A DNA stretch of 61,249 bases from an uncultured Lentisphaeria bacterium (GCA_949282965.1 CASDQW010000031.1:1-61249); one strand, 5' to 3'. Shown: positions 48,175 through 56,418, counted from the stretch's first letter. Notes: generated by a model from the sequence alone, not told the origin. Program-made: numbers and translations.

Positions 48175-48544
48175 CGGTACGACGACTCTATAAGCCGGAT
48201 TTTGTTCCTGCTGCATTGCATCAGGCGGCAATCATCTGTCTAGGCGACCAGAACCCGGGATTCATAGCGCCGCGAGCAACGGCATCATCCCCTATTTGGT
48301 CTTGCTGCGGGAGGGGTTTACCATGCGGCACGGCTCTCGCCGACACCCGGTGGGCTCTTACCCCACCCTTTCACCCTTACCTGCCGGAAATCCCGGCGGG
48401 CGGTCTGCTCTCTGTTGCACTGGCCTTCCCGCGGCATATGGTCCGCGGTATCCTTCCTTATCGAAAGGACTCCCTGCTCTGTGCAGTCCGGACTTTCCTC
48501 TCCGGCGCGAAAACACCGGAGCGACTGCCCGAGCCGCCGTACCG
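48175..48544 (-). ncRNA. rnpB: RNase P RNA (bacterial type A)
   Basis: The catalytic RNA of RNase P, which trims tRNA 5' leaders. The conserved elements appear in order on the minus strand: GAGGAAAGTCCGGACTGCAC near the 5' end, CACAGAGCAGGG, AGGGTGAAAGGGTGGGG with GTAAGAGCCCACCGG, GCAAGACCAAATAGGGG, and the 3' TGGTCGCCTAGACAGATGA with ACAAAATCCGGCTTATAG. The ends were set by the P1 helix: CGGTACGGCG (48535-48544) pairs with CGTCGTACCG (48175-48184) with one G-U pair. The length is about 370 nt. A stem at 48147-48176 followed by TTATT may help end transcription. Confidence 0.95.
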
Positions 48545-48548
48545 AAAT

Positions 48549-48576
48549 AATATAAGCGGATAATGCGATTATGCAA
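48549..48576 (-). promoter_or_regulatory. promoter for rnpB
   Basis: On the minus strand TTGCAT (48571-48576) and TATATT (48549-48554) have a 16-base spacer; a TATTAT two bases further gives 18. The expected start of transcription falls at the first bases of the P1 helix. Confidence 0.7.
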
Positions 48577-48610
48577 GGTTCATGACGGCTTTTTTACAGA
48601 AAAAGCACCA

Positions 48611-48856
48611 TCAGTGTACCGGTAACGTACTGCAGCGAAAAAGCACCAGCGGATCCGTCTGCGCCGCCTGTTCCCACTCCGCCCGTTGCGAAGCGGGAAG
48701 ATCGGCAGCCATTCGTTCCGCCGCCCGGCGCACACCGGCATCCGCACGTTCCGGCTGCCGCTGTTCAGGATGAATGGAACCGGCCAGCAGCAACGCCAGC
48801 AATGCCAGCGCGCCGCCCAACAAAACCCGTTGTCCCCGATTCATGTTTCTCATCAT
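48611..48856 (-). CDS. small single-pass membrane protein, 81 aa
   Basis: MMRNMNRGQRVLLGG leads into one hydrophobic segment (about 12-27), then a charged region rich in Arg, Ala and Glu (PERADAGVRRAAERM). No family is recognised. Its position right after mraZ is where ftsL would be if the rRNA methyltransferase gene rsmH were absent, but it is shorter than FtsL and shows no clear coiled coil, so that identity is not claimed. The start overlaps the mraZ stop by one base and has GGAGG seven bases ahead. Confidence 0.65.
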   Translation of the reverse strand: MMRNMNRGQRVLLGGALALLALLLAGSIHPEQRQPERADAGVRRAAERMAADLPASQRAEWEQAAQTDPLVLFRCSTLPVH

Positions 48857-49341
48857 TACCGATCCTCCCTTTCCGGTGTCAAATCGGCCGTCATTTCCTG
48901 TACGCCCTTCTGAAGCAGATGGGATTGTATGGTCGACATTTCCGCTTGATAACGTTCGGCATTCCAGATTTCCACACCGACTTCCACGCCGATCACGCAG
49001 ACTTCCGTGCCCGGAACCAGCGCCGCATATTCACGAAACGCCGGGGGAATGGTGACGCGCCCCTGGCGGGAAATAGGTTCCGCCACCGTCAACGCTCCAA
49101 AACGCCGCATGCTGCGCCGAGCCACAAAACTGGCGGCAACCCGCTCCACCTCGGCCAGCTCCCGCCGCCGCATCTCGGCATAAACAGCTTCCGGATACAA
49201 CGCCACGGCGCCTTCCGGCAGACAATGCAGCACAATTTTCCCATCGCAGGCGGTGGCAAAATCGTCCAGCCAATGCTGACCGAGTTTGATCCTCCCGTTG
49301 CCGTCCATCAGGCAGCGATCCTGTCCGCAGAAAGCCAACAT
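48856..49341 (-). CDS. mraZ: MraZ-type transcriptional regulator (two SpoVT-AbrB domains)
   Basis: A 161-residue MraZ-like protein with two AbrB-type half-domains: FCGQDRCLMDGNGRIKLGQ with ALYPEAVYAEM, and ALTVAEPISRQGRVTIPPAFR with VGVEIWNAERYQAEM. In other bacteria MraZ represses its own dcw promoter by binding TGG-containing direct repeats. Here no rsmH, fts or mur gene follows; a small membrane protein and rnpB do. The start at 49341 fits the family N-terminus best, although its ribosome binding site is weak and a small GGGA/TCCC stem with T run precedes it. Upstream in-frame starts would run through the operator. Confidence 0.85.
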   Translation of the reverse strand: MLAFCGQDRCLMDGNGRIKLGQHWLDDFATACDGKIVLHCLPEGAVALYPEAVYAEMRRRELAEVERVAASFVARRSMRRFGALTVAEPISRQGRVTIPPAFREYAALVPGTEVCVIGVEVGVEIWNAERYQAEMSTIQSHLLQKGVQEMTADLTPEREDR

Positions 49342-49370
49342 AAAAAAAGGGAGCCTTTCCCTGTTTTTAT

Positions 49371-49415
49371 TCCATCTTTTTCCAAAATAATCCATTTTTT
49401 TCCATTTACAACCAT
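49371..49415 (-). promoter_or_regulatory. five direct TGG boxes with 10-bp period, probable MraZ operator
   Basis: On the minus strand TGG occurs with its plus-strand complement CCA at 49372, 49382, 49392, 49402 and 49412, exactly every 10 bases; four are TGGA and one TGGT. MraZ of E. coli is known to bind TGGG-type repeats separated by five bases (10-bp period). The array lies 30-75 bases before mraZ and covers its candidate promoter, as expected for autorepression. Confidence 0.72.
49384..49411 (-). promoter_or_regulatory. candidate mraZ promoter inside the TGG array
   Basis: On the minus strand TTGTAA (49406-49411) and TATTTT (49384-49389) are 16 bases apart and are interleaved with the TGG boxes, so a bound MraZ would block polymerase. 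Confidence 0.45.
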
Positions 49416-49540
49416 TTTTAACAAACTTTTTGTTATTTTTCCGGGGTTTTAGGTTTTCCATTGAAATCCGGTGGCGAAACGCGCCGGACACAGGTATATT
49501 GAAAAAAAGACTCGGTGAATGGATTGATCAAAACGGATGT

Positions 49541-49672
49541 ATGGAAAAAATGCGCACATTTTTCTGTCTGTTATTATTATGGCTGACCTTGCTGGGCATG
49601 CCCGCTGCGCTCCGCGCCGCCTCACCGGAAGCGACCTCCCCCCGCCCGGAGGCGGAAGCCGTGGAAAACTGA
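49541..49672 (+). pseudogene. 5' signal-peptide part of the mscS-type gene, ended by an in-frame TGA
   Basis: MEKMRTFFCLLLLWLTLLGM and a following ALRAAS form a complete Sec signal peptide, then about 20 residues (PEATSPRPEAEAVEN) and TGA at 49670-49672. The reading frame continues after the TGA as DLILARWNSQLTRTLQLLEK straight into the channel protein, so this is most likely the true N-terminus of that gene. A single base change (TGG to TGA) or a sequence error would explain it. Confidence 0.7.
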
Positions 49673-49714
49673 GACCTGATCCTCGCCCGCTGGAATTCGC
49701 AGCTGACCCGGACA

Positions 49715-51892
49715 TTGCAGCTGCTGGAAAAATACCAGATCGAATTCGGCCGCAGCACGGACCATTATGAACAGTTTCAGGCGGAAACCCGTTCCCGGAT
49801 GGAGGAATTGCGGTTTCTGCTGAATTTCTGCATGTCGCAGGACGTCTTTGAAATGACACTGCGCTGTCAGCAGATCCACGATCTTTACACCGCCTACCGG
49901 GCACGCCATCAGCGCATTATCAAATTCCGCGACGGCATGATCCGGCTGGCCGACCATCTCAAGGAATTGAAGACGGAACTGACGCGAATTGAGCAGCGCC
50001 GGGAACACTTCGCCAATCCGGAACTGCTGACGGATTGCGCGCAGAAATACGCGGAACTGGAAAAAAACGTCAACTGGATTTCCTCTTCGCTTCAGGGGCA
50101 CGCCGACCCGACCCTGTACCACCAGCTGCAGGCGCTGTATGAAGAAAGCGATAAAATCCGCGGCAATACCATTGATCAGGTGTTTTTTTCCCGCCAGACT
50201 TCCTATTTCGACCTGCTTCCTCTGGCACGGGTCATCTTGCAATACTGGTACTGGACGCTGCTGGATACAACCCAGGCGGTTCTGCGTTACGCTTATTTTC
50301 CGGTCATCAGAAACTTTCTGCTCGTTTTCCTGCCGCTGTTGCTCGCGGCGCTGATTACCGGACCGCGTTACCTCTATCCGTGGATGCTGCGCCAGGTGCG
50401 GTTCCCGGATAAATACTCCAAATCCAAGATGTTTGTTTTCGCCTGGATGCTGCTGTGCCTGGCTCTGGCGTTCGGAGCGGGACGCTTTCTGCAGCCGGAA
50501 AATCTCCAATCCTTCATGTATCAGATCAGCCAGTTTCTCTGTGCCGGCGCGCTGCTGATGCTGTCCCTGGGCTTCCGAATGGAGCGGTCGCAGATGCGGC
50601 GGTGTATCCTGCTCTATACGCCTCTGATGCTGCAGAGTGCCGCAGCGTTGCTGCTGTACGGACTGCTGACGCCTTATCAACCGCTGATGCTGCTGACCGT
50701 ACCGATCAATATGCTGGTCATCATTGCGACGCTGTTGCTGCTGCGGCGCGGCGGGTATCCGAAATTCGATGTGGTGCTGGTCATCATCGCTTTGTGTATT
50801 ACGGTGCTGGAGACCGCGCTGGCCATGCACGGCTTATTGTACATCGGCTTTACCATGATGCTTATCGGCTATGTGCTGCTGGCTCAATTCCAGGCGGCGG
50901 TTGCCGCTTCGGAAATCATTTACCGCACGGTGAAAAGCCGCCCGGAACGCAGCATTCTCAATCTGACGCTGCTGCGCCTGGGGATTCCCCTGATCTGGCT
51001 GGGCGTACTGCGGGCGATGGTGGGCAACGTGGCGGTCACGTATCACCTGGAAAGCTTTCTGGAATACTGGACCCAAAACGATATCCGGGTGCGCGACCTT
51101 TTCAGCTTCACGCTGGGGGATCTGTACACGGTGGTGATTGCGCTGTTCGTGCTGGCGTTTCTGATTTCGCTGAGCAAGCTGCTGATCCGCAAGTTTTACC
51201 CGGAATCGGCGGAATTCGGCACGGTACCATCCTTCATTACGCTGGGGACCTACATTGCCTGGGCCTGCTACGTGCTCTTCGTGCTGCTGATACTGAACGT
51301 GCAGTACGCCAGTATTCTGGTCATCCTCGGCGGTTTGAGTATGGGGATGGGGTTTGCTCTCAAGGAGGTATTGGAAAACTTCATCAGCGGCATCATCCTG
51401 CTGGTCGGCCAGCAGGTGCGCCCGGGCGATGAAATCGAATTTGACGGCACCTATGCCAAAGTGCACAAGGTCAGTTTCCGCGCCACCGTCATCGAAACGT
51501 TTGACGGTTCGGTGATCACGCTGCCCAACACCCAGGTTCTCTCCAAGGACTTCCGCAACTGGACCCGGCGCGACCGGCGCATGCGGCGCGACCTGGTCGT
51601 CGGCGTCGATTACGCCTCCGACCCCGGACTGGTCCGGAAACTGCTGCTTCAGGCGGCGGCGGAAACCACCTCCATCTACCGTTATCCGGCACCGGAGGTG
51701 TTCTGTTCGGATTTTGGGGACAGCGCGGTCGACTTCACGCTGCGGGTCTGGCTGGAAGCGGGGGAAAGCGTCCGGATCTGCTCCAATCTGCGGGAACGCA
51801 TTTTCACTTTGTTCCGGGAAAACGGCATCATCATTCCGTTTCCTCAGCTGGATGTTCATCTTGATCCCCCGCCGGCGCCGCGGCAGGATTGA
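49715..51892 (+). CDS. MscS-family mechanosensitive channel (N-terminus interrupted by TGA)
   Basis: Residues 1-190 are a charged helical region (LLEKYQIEFGRSTDHYEQF, LADHLKELKTELTRIEQRREH), as in the periplasmic domain of MscK-type channels. About ten membrane helices follow, then the MscS core: VILGGLSMGMGFALKEVLENFISG (pore helix and turn), GQQVRPGDEIEFDG and VIETFDGSVITLPNTQVLS. The protein would release solutes at hypo-osmotic shock. Without the upstream signal peptide (separated by TGA at 49670) the periplasmic domain would not be exported properly. The start given is a TTG with no convincing ribosome binding site, so the entry is best read as the body of a gene that begins at 49541. 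Confidence 0.8.
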   Translation: MQLLEKYQIEFGRSTDHYEQFQAETRSRMEELRFLLNFCMSQDVFEMTLRCQQIHDLYTAYRARHQRIIKFRDGMIRLADHLKELKTELTRIEQRREHFANPELLTDCAQKYAELEKNVNWISSSLQGHADPTLYHQLQALYEESDKIRGNTIDQVFFSRQTSYFDLLPLARVILQYWYWTLLDTTQAVLRYAYFPVIRNFLLVFLPLLLAALITGPRYLYPWMLRQVRFPDKYSKSKMFVFAWMLLCLALAFGAGRFLQPENLQSFMYQISQFLCAGALLMLSLGFRMERSQMRRCILLYTPLMLQSAAALLLYGLLTPYQPLMLLTVPINMLVIIATLLLLRRGGYPKFDVVLVIIALCITVLETALAMHGLLYIGFTMMLIGYVLLAQFQAAVAASEIIYRTVKSRPERSILNLTLLRLGIPLIWLGVLRAMVGNVAVTYHLESFLEYWTQNDIRVRDLFSFTLGDLYTVVIALFVLAFLISLSKLLIRKFYPESAEFGTVPSFITLGTYIAWACYVLFVLLILNVQYASILVILGGLSMGMGFALKEVLENFISGIILLVGQQVRPGDEIEFDGTYAKVHKVSFRATVIETFDGSVITLPNTQVLSKDFRNWTRRDRRMRRDLVVGVDYASDPGLVRKLLLQAAAETTSIYRYPAPEVFCSDFGDSAVDFTLRVWLEAGESVRICSNLRERIFTLFRENGIIIPFPQLDVHLDPPPAPRQD

Positions 51893-51899
51893 AACGGCA

Positions 51900-51941
51900 G
51901 AAAAAACGCCGCCGGCTTCATCAACGAATGCCGACGGCGTT
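51900..51941 (-). terminator. intrinsic terminator after thiH
   Basis: On the minus strand a 12-bp stem with one mismatch (51930-51941 with 51905-51916) is followed by six T (51901-51906), 20 bases after the thiH stop. The same stem also lies just after the mscS-type gene on the plus strand but has no T run there. Confidence 0.75.
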
Positions 51942-51961
51942 CCATTCCCGATCGGGTTGTT

Positions 51962-53062
51962 TCAGAGCGCGGCGTCCCAATATTTGTGAACGACTTCCTG
52001 TCCGTTGGCCCGGATGGCCGTCTCCACTTCCGCCACACTGCGGGAATCATTCAGCGTAAACTGGCCGACGTCCTTGTCCGCCAGCGCGGCATAACCGCCC
52101 GGCGTCACCCGGGATCCCGCACTCATGTTATCGGCGCAGCAAACCACCATCCGGTCGCGGAACGCCGGTGCTTCCCGGGTGGAAATGGTAATGCCGGATT
52201 CGGGGAAGACGATCCGGAACGCCAGCATCATCTGTTCCAGATCCAGATCATCAACCGGATGCGCGGGCTGGAAGCCGTCGCTGACCGGCGTAATGCGCGG
52301 AAAGGCGAACTGCAATTTGCTCTGCCAGCACTCTTTCTGCAGATAGAGCGCGTGGGCGCCGAGACTGGCCGCCTCCATGCGCCACTCGTCCAAACCGAGC
52401 AGAAAGGCCATGCCGAGTGTGCGCATGCCCGCCCGGCCGGCCCGGAGCTGGCTCCAGACCCGGAAATCGTAATCGCGCTTGGGTCCGCTGGGATGCAGTT
52501 CCTTGTACAGCTCCTGGTTGTAGGTTTCCTGAAACAGGGTCACCCCCTTGTATCCCGCTTCGAACAGCCGGCGGTAACCGGCCTCCTCCTGCGGTGCGAT
52601 TTCCAGCGACAGATAGGAGAAACGATGCCGCAGCAATTCCCCGACCGCGCAGAGATAATCAAGCCCCGCCCGCTTCGGATCCTCGCCGGCGACGATCAGC
52701 AGGGAATCCAGTCCCAGCGCCAGCACCGCGTCGGCTTCGCGACCGATTTCCTCCAGCGTCAGAATCTTGCGTTCAAAGTGATGACGGGTGTTGAAATCGC
52801 AATATTTGCATCCGTTGATGCAGCTGTTGGAAATATACAGCGGCGCGTAAGTGGTGACGGTTTTGCCGAAATAGCGGCGGCGCGCCCGCTGGGCGCATTC
52901 CCGCATTTCCGGCAGGATTTCCGCCGCCGCCGGAGACAACAGCGTCAGCAAATCAAAGTAATCGCAGCGCGGCTTCCGCAGCGCGGCCGCCGCCTGTTCC
53001 GCCGTGGCGGCGGCGTACCAATCACGAATCTGGGATTCGGTCAATTTCAATTTGGGAAACAT
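51962..53062 (-). CDS. thiH: 2-iminoacetate synthase (tyrosine lyase)
   Basis: A 366-residue radical SAM enzyme that splits tyrosine to dehydroglycine and p-cresol for thiazole synthesis. SNSCINGCKYCDFN carries the 4Fe-4S cysteines Cys81, Cys85 and Cys88. VAGEDPKRAGLDYL, FQETYNQELYKELHPSGPKRD and ITISTREAPAFRDRM are typical of ThiH. The use of ThiH rather than the oxygen-dependent ThiO fits an anaerobe. Last gene of thiSFGH, 21 bases after thiG, ending at a terminator. Confidence 0.95.
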   Translation of the reverse strand: MFPKLKLTESQIRDWYAAATAEQAAAALRKPRCDYFDLLTLLSPAAAEILPEMRECAQRARRRYFGKTVTTYAPLYISNSCINGCKYCDFNTRHHFERKILTLEEIGREADAVLALGLDSLLIVAGEDPKRAGLDYLCAVGELLRHRFSYLSLEIAPQEEAGYRRLFEAGYKGVTLFQETYNQELYKELHPSGPKRDYDFRVWSQLRAGRAGMRTLGMAFLLGLDEWRMEAASLGAHALYLQKECWQSKLQFAFPRITPVSDGFQPAHPVDDLDLEQMMLAFRIVFPESGITISTREAPAFRDRMVVCCADNMSAGSRVTPGGYAALADKDVGQFTLNDSRSVAEVETAIRANGQEVVHKYWDAAL

Positions 53063-53083
53063 GATCTCACCATGAGTGCCGGT

Positions 53084-53854
53084 TTATTTGAAAATATCGA
53101 ACGTATGCATCGGACTGGTGGCACTCGCACCGCTGCGGGCAGCGGGCGGTCCGGCCTCCACCCCGAGTTCCGCCGCCCGGACGGCGAGCCGGAAGGCTTC
53201 GGCCATGCGGACGGGATCGTCGGCGGCGGCGACGGCGGTATTGATCAGGACGGCATCCGCCCCCATTTCGATGGCTTCGGCGGCATGGGACGGCAAGCCG
53301 ATGCCCGCATCCACGACCACCGGCACGTGGGATTGTTCGATGATGATCTCCAGCATGGCGCGGGTGCGGATCCCCTGATTGGAGCCGATCGGCGCTCCGA
53401 GCGGCATGACCACGTGGGCACCGCATTCCTCCAGCCGGCGGGCCAGCACCGGATCGGCGTTAATGTAGGGCAGCACCACCATATCCATGGCGAGGATCGC
53501 CTCCGCGGCCTTGAGGGTTTCGACCGGGTCGGGCAGCAGATAATGGGCGTCGGGATGGACTTCCAGCTTGATCCAGCGGTAACCGGCGGCTTTGCCGAGA
53601 CGGGCGATCCGGACGGCTTCCTCGGCGTTGCGGGCGCCCGAGGTATTGAGCATGACCTCCACCTTGCTCCGGTCGATGGCACTGAGAATGTCATCCTCGG
53701 GGTCGGCGAGGTCCACCCGGGTCAGCGCGGAGGTGACCAGTTCGGTACCGGACGCGGCCAGCGCGGCGGCAAACTGTTGTTTGGAGGCAAATTTCCCGGT
53801 TCCGAGAAACAGACGACTGTGGAATTTTCTTCCGGCAATAACAAGTTCTTTCAT
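53084..53854 (-). CDS. thiG: thiazole synthase
   Basis: A 256-residue TIM-barrel Thi[19 protein letters not shown] (about 11-28), [17 protein letters not shown], and [17 protein letters not shown] with the Schiff-base Lys are visible, then [20 protein letters not shown] and [21 protein letters not shown] near the phosphate site. It joins dehydroglycine, deoxyxylulose phosphate and ThiS-thiocarboxylate. The ATG at 53854 fits the family N-terminus and has AGGAG 12 bases ahead; an ATG at 53887 with AGGTG six bases ahead is the alternative. Confidence 0.95.
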   Translation of the reverse strand: MKELVIAGRKFHSRLFLGTGKFASKQQFAAALAASGTELVTSALTRVDLADPEDDILSAIDRSKVEVMLNTSGARNAEEAVRIARLGKAAGYRWIKLEVHPDAHYLLPDPVETLKAAEAILAMDMVVLPYINADPVLARRLEECGAHVVMPLGAPIGSNQGIRTRAMLEIIIEQSHVPVVVDAGIGLPSHAAEAIEMGADAVLINTAVAAADDPVRMAEAFRLAVRAAELGVEAGPPAARSGASATSPMHTFDIFK

Positions 53855-53909
53855 AATATGGCAAATCTCCTGAAATGATCCATCCATGTTTCACCTGGCG
53901 GGTTCGCCG

Positions 53910-54521
53910 TTACGGCGCCACCCCCAGCAGCACGGCCATGACGGTGTTGGCCTGCATGGCCGCCGCCAGCCCCACCCGGGGCGAAGTCGGATGCCGCGCA
54001 CCGGACTCGCCCTCCACGGCGGCTTCTCCGTCACCGACCAGATAGAGACGCCGCCCCGCCTGTTGCAGGCGGATGGCTCCGGAACGTCCCCATCCGGCAA
54101 TGCCGCTGGCGGCGACAACCGTTTTCCCGGCACGCAGCAAGAGGTCGATCAGCAGCCGCTTGGCGTCCGCGTCGTCGAACGCCTCCACCACCGGGTCGCA
54201 ATGCGCGAAAATCCGTTCTGCGTTGCCGGCGTCCACCCGGCAGCAGTGCAGCTCCAGCTCCAGATCCGGCGCAATGCGCAGCAGATTCTCCCGCAGCGCC
54301 TCCACCTTCGGCCGGCCGATCTGGTCCGTGAAAAAGAACTGGCGGTTGAGATTCCCGGCGGAAACCGCGTCAAAATCCGCAATCACCAGGCGACGAACCC
54401 CGGAACGAACCAGGTGCATTGCACAATTGGATCCGAGTCCCCCCGCTCCGGCAATGCCGACCCGCACCGTACTCAGTCGAGCCCGTTCCGACGCCGTCAG
54501 GCTGGAATCAATGCTCATCAT
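53910..54521 (-). CDS. thiF: ThiS adenylyltransferase, short anaerobe type
   Basis: A 203-residue E1-like enzyme that adenylates the C-terminal Gly of ThiS. VRVGIAGAGGLGSNCAMHL is the ATP-binding site, DFDAVSAGNLNRQFFFTDQIG and the following Arg/Lys are the E1 core. It is about 50 residues shorter than E. coli ThiF and lacks the paired CxxC zinc motifs, as in the short ThiF found with ThiH in many anaerobes. It starts on the last base of the thiS stop, with a GGAGG ribosome binding site. Confidence 0.9.
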   Translation of the reverse strand: MMSIDSSLTASERARLSTVRVGIAGAGGLGSNCAMHLVRSGVRRLVIADFDAVSAGNLNRQFFFTDQIGRPKVEALRENLLRIAPDLELELHCCRVDAGNAERIFAHCDPVVEAFDDADAKRLLIDLLLRAGKTVVAASGIAGWGRSGAIRLQQAGRRLYLVGDGEAAVEGESGARHPTSPRVGLAAAMQANTVMAVLLGVAP

Positions 54522-54727
54522 CAGCCTCCGGCAACGATCCGGAAGACATTGAGCCGGTCATCGGAATGCAGCATCGGCGACGCTTCACCGGCGTTCCACT
54601 CCACAATCTCGCCGTTCCACTCCACAATCACCTGCGCGTGGTCCAGCCCCTGCGCCTGTAGAAAATCGGAGAGTGTGGTGTGCACGCCGATTTCCACCGG
54701 CTTTCCGTTGAACAGGATCTGCGGCAT
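54521..54727 (-). CDS. thiS: sulfur carrier protein ThiS
   Basis: A 68-residue ubiquitin-like protein ending in RIVAGG; the C-terminal Gly-Gly is where the thiocarboxylate is formed. MPQILFNGKPVEIG and TLSDFLQAQGLDHAQVIVEW fit ThiS. The ATG at 54727 has GAGGAA six bases ahead; the frame extends upstream but without family likeness. First gene of the thi operon. Confidence 0.93.
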   Translation of the reverse strand: MPQILFNGKPVEIGVHTTLSDFLQAQGLDHAQVIVEWNGEIVEWNAGEASPMLHSDDRLNVFRIVAGG

Positions 54728-54757
54728 GTTCTTTTCCTCGGGATTCTTCATTCCATT

Positions 54758-54786
54758 AATGTAGCCCCGCAATCGCGGATTTGCAA
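54758..54786 (-). promoter_or_regulatory. candidate promoter for thiSFGH
   Basis: On the minus strand TTGCAA (54781-54786) and TACATT (54758-54763) have a 17-base spacer, about 30 bases before thiS. The spacer holds an imperfect palindrome around CCGCGATTGCGG. The leader is too short for, and shows none of the conserved boxes of, a TPP riboswitch. Confidence 0.45.
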
Positions 54787-54825
54787 TCCCTCTCCCCGAA
54801 GAAATCCCGCCGTCGGGCCGCGCCG

Positions 54826-55800
54826 TCAGCCGCGGGCGGGATAGCGGAGCGCGACAAACTCCTCGCACATGGCCCGCACGGCCTCCGGACGATGGCCCGC
54901 CCCCACAGGATCGCCATAATACCCGGCGATGAAGCCGCCGTGCGGCGTGGCAAGTCGGGCAAAGAGTTCCCGGGCGTACGCGCGAATTTCCCCCGTGCCG
55001 CGCTGCATGACGGTTTGAATGTCGACGGGACACCAGAAGGTGATTCGGCCGCGGAAGCGTTCGCTCAGCAGTGCCAGCCCCATATTCTGCTGCTGATCCA
55101 TTTGAATCACGTCGAGTCCGCAATCGATCAGATCATCCAGAATGTCCACGATGTACCCGCAGCTGTGCAGAAAGGTCTGCATGCCGGCGGCGTGGGCGGC
55201 CTCGTACACCCGGCGATAAGCCGGTTTCCAGAATTCCCGCCATTTTTCCGGATCGATCATCAAACGGTCCTGCAATCCCCAGTCGTCGCAGAACATGTAA
55301 CCGTCCACCCCCAGACCGGCATAGTGTGCAATGGATTTCAAATTCATGTCGACCAGCAGATCGATCAACCGGCGCAGGTTCTCCGGCTCCAGGTAAATGT
55401 CGGTCCAGGTGTTTTCCAGACCGCGGATGAAATGAATCCGTTCGTACAATGCGACCCCGTATCCGATGACGTACTGATCGGAATGCCGCAACTCCTCCTT
55501 TCGCGCCTCCAGCGCCGTCCAGCGGTGCGGCGCATCCGGGTCGGGAATGACCAGCCGTTCCCAGTCGGACCACTCCTTGAGTGGAAACTCCTTGACCTCG
55601 CCCATGCGGGAAATGCCGATATTTTCCCACACCGCGCCCCATTCGTCGCACTCCCGGGTAAAACCGCTCGGGCGGCGGTCCACCGAAGGATCGGCATTGC
55701 AGCCGAGAATGTCGCAGCCGTATTCCGGCGGCGTACTGCGCGCAACCCGCTCGGGATCTTCAAACCGGATGGTCCGCCGCACGATTTCTCTGGAATTCAT
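54826..55800 (-). CDS. uroporphyrinogen decarboxylase (URO-D) family protein
   Basis: A 324-residue TIM-barrel protein of the URO-D/MtaA superfamily: MNSREIVRRTIRFEDPERV, YMFCDDWGLQDRLMIDPEKW, THE segment MQTFLHSCGYIVDILDDLID and IQMDQQQNMGLALLSERFRG. The conserved LHSCG segment is shared with methyltransferase-like members; true HemE lacks this sequence context. Lentisphaerae and related gut bacteria have many such paralogues, mostly of unknown substrate, probably methyl-group transfer or demethylation of sugars or aromatics. AGGAG is nine bases before the ATG. It lies between the ParB-like gene and thiS. Confidence 0.85.
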   Translation of the reverse strand: MNSREIVRRTIRFEDPERVARSTPPEYGCDILGCNADPSVDRRPSGFTRECDEWGAVWENIGISRMGEVKEFPLKEWSDWERLVIPDPDAPHRWTALEARKEELRHSDQYVIGYGVALYERIHFIRGLENTWTDIYLEPENLRRLIDLLVDMNLKSIAHYAGLGVDGYMFCDDWGLQDRLMIDPEKWREFWKPAYRRVYEAAHAAGMQTFLHSCGYIVDILDDLIDCGLDVIQMDQQQNMGLALLSERFRGRITFWCPVDIQTVMQRGTGEIRAYARELFARLATPHGGFIAGYYGDPVGAGHRPEAVRAMCEEFVALRYPARG

Positions 55801-55884
55801 CGCAAGTTCTCCTGACTCTGGTTAAAACCGCTTCACTTTCCGGTCTTTTTCAACATGTACCGCATTCGGCACCGGGCAGTCCGG

Positions 55885-56418
55885 TTATTTCCACGCCTCG
55901 GAAAAATCACGGTCCCGGAAGGCGTCCGCAATGCCGCCGATCTGCGACAGCCGCAGCACTTCGTCGCGATCCATTCCCAATTGCCCGGCGATTTTCGCAT
56001 CGCTCCAGTTCCGGCGCTTCAATTCCAGCACAATCCGGCTCATCTCGTCCACCCGGTGTTTGCCGCGTGCCCGGTTGTGCCGGATCGTCGACGCCATCCG
56101 GTCGGCGCGCCGGGCGCGGTCGCGGTTCACCACCACGCAGGGCAGATGGGTAAACCCCCGCCGCCGTCCGATCAGAAACCGGTGAAAGCCGTCCACCACT
56201 TCAAATTTTCCATCCTGCCGCGCCCAGACCACGATCGGCTGCGTGAAACCATCCTCCTCTATCGACAGCTCCAGCAGTTTCAACTCCGGCGGAGCCACCA
56301 CATTCGGATTATAATCGTTGGCCTCCAGCAGTTCCGCGGGCAGCCAGTAAATCCGGGAAACCGGATGCCGTCCCGCCCATTCCGGCGGCGATTCGTATTG
56401 CGTCAAATCAGCTTCCAT
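55885..56418 (-). CDS. ParB-like nuclease-fold protein (IbrB/YbdM type)
   Basis: A 177-residue protein with a ParB/sulfiredoxin-like N-terminal domain: LSIEEDGFTQPIVVW (51-65) and EVVDGFHRFLIGRR (73-86), where the DGFHR motif corresponds to the nucleotide-binding GxxRR of ParB. STIRHNRARGKHRVDEM and a DAKIAGQLGMDRDEVLRL helix-turn-helix-like segment follow, and it ends DFSEAWK. This is the pattern of E. coli IbrB/YbdM, always paired with a DUF3440 protein. The ATG at 56418 overlaps the 3' end of the DUF3440 gene by 16 bases. It may bind DNA or a nucleotide; its reaction is unknown. Confidence 0.87.
   Translation of the reverse strand: MEADLTQYESPPEWAGRHPVSRIYWLPAELLEANDYNPNVVAPPELKLLELSIEEDGFTQPIVVWARQDGKFEVVDGFHRFLIGRRRGFTHLPCVVVNRDRARRADRMASTIRHNRARGKHRVDEMSRIVLELKRRNWSDAKIAGQLGMDRDEVLRLSQIGGIADAFRDRDFSEAWK

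Noticed and set aside
49670..49672. Use of TGA as a sense codon throughout the genome
   Set aside because: Many genes end with TGA in ATGA overlaps with their neighbours, so TGA is a normal stop; only this one site is odd.
54728..54825. TPP riboswitch before thiSFGH
   Set aside because: The conserved boxes of the THI element are not present and the leader is too short.
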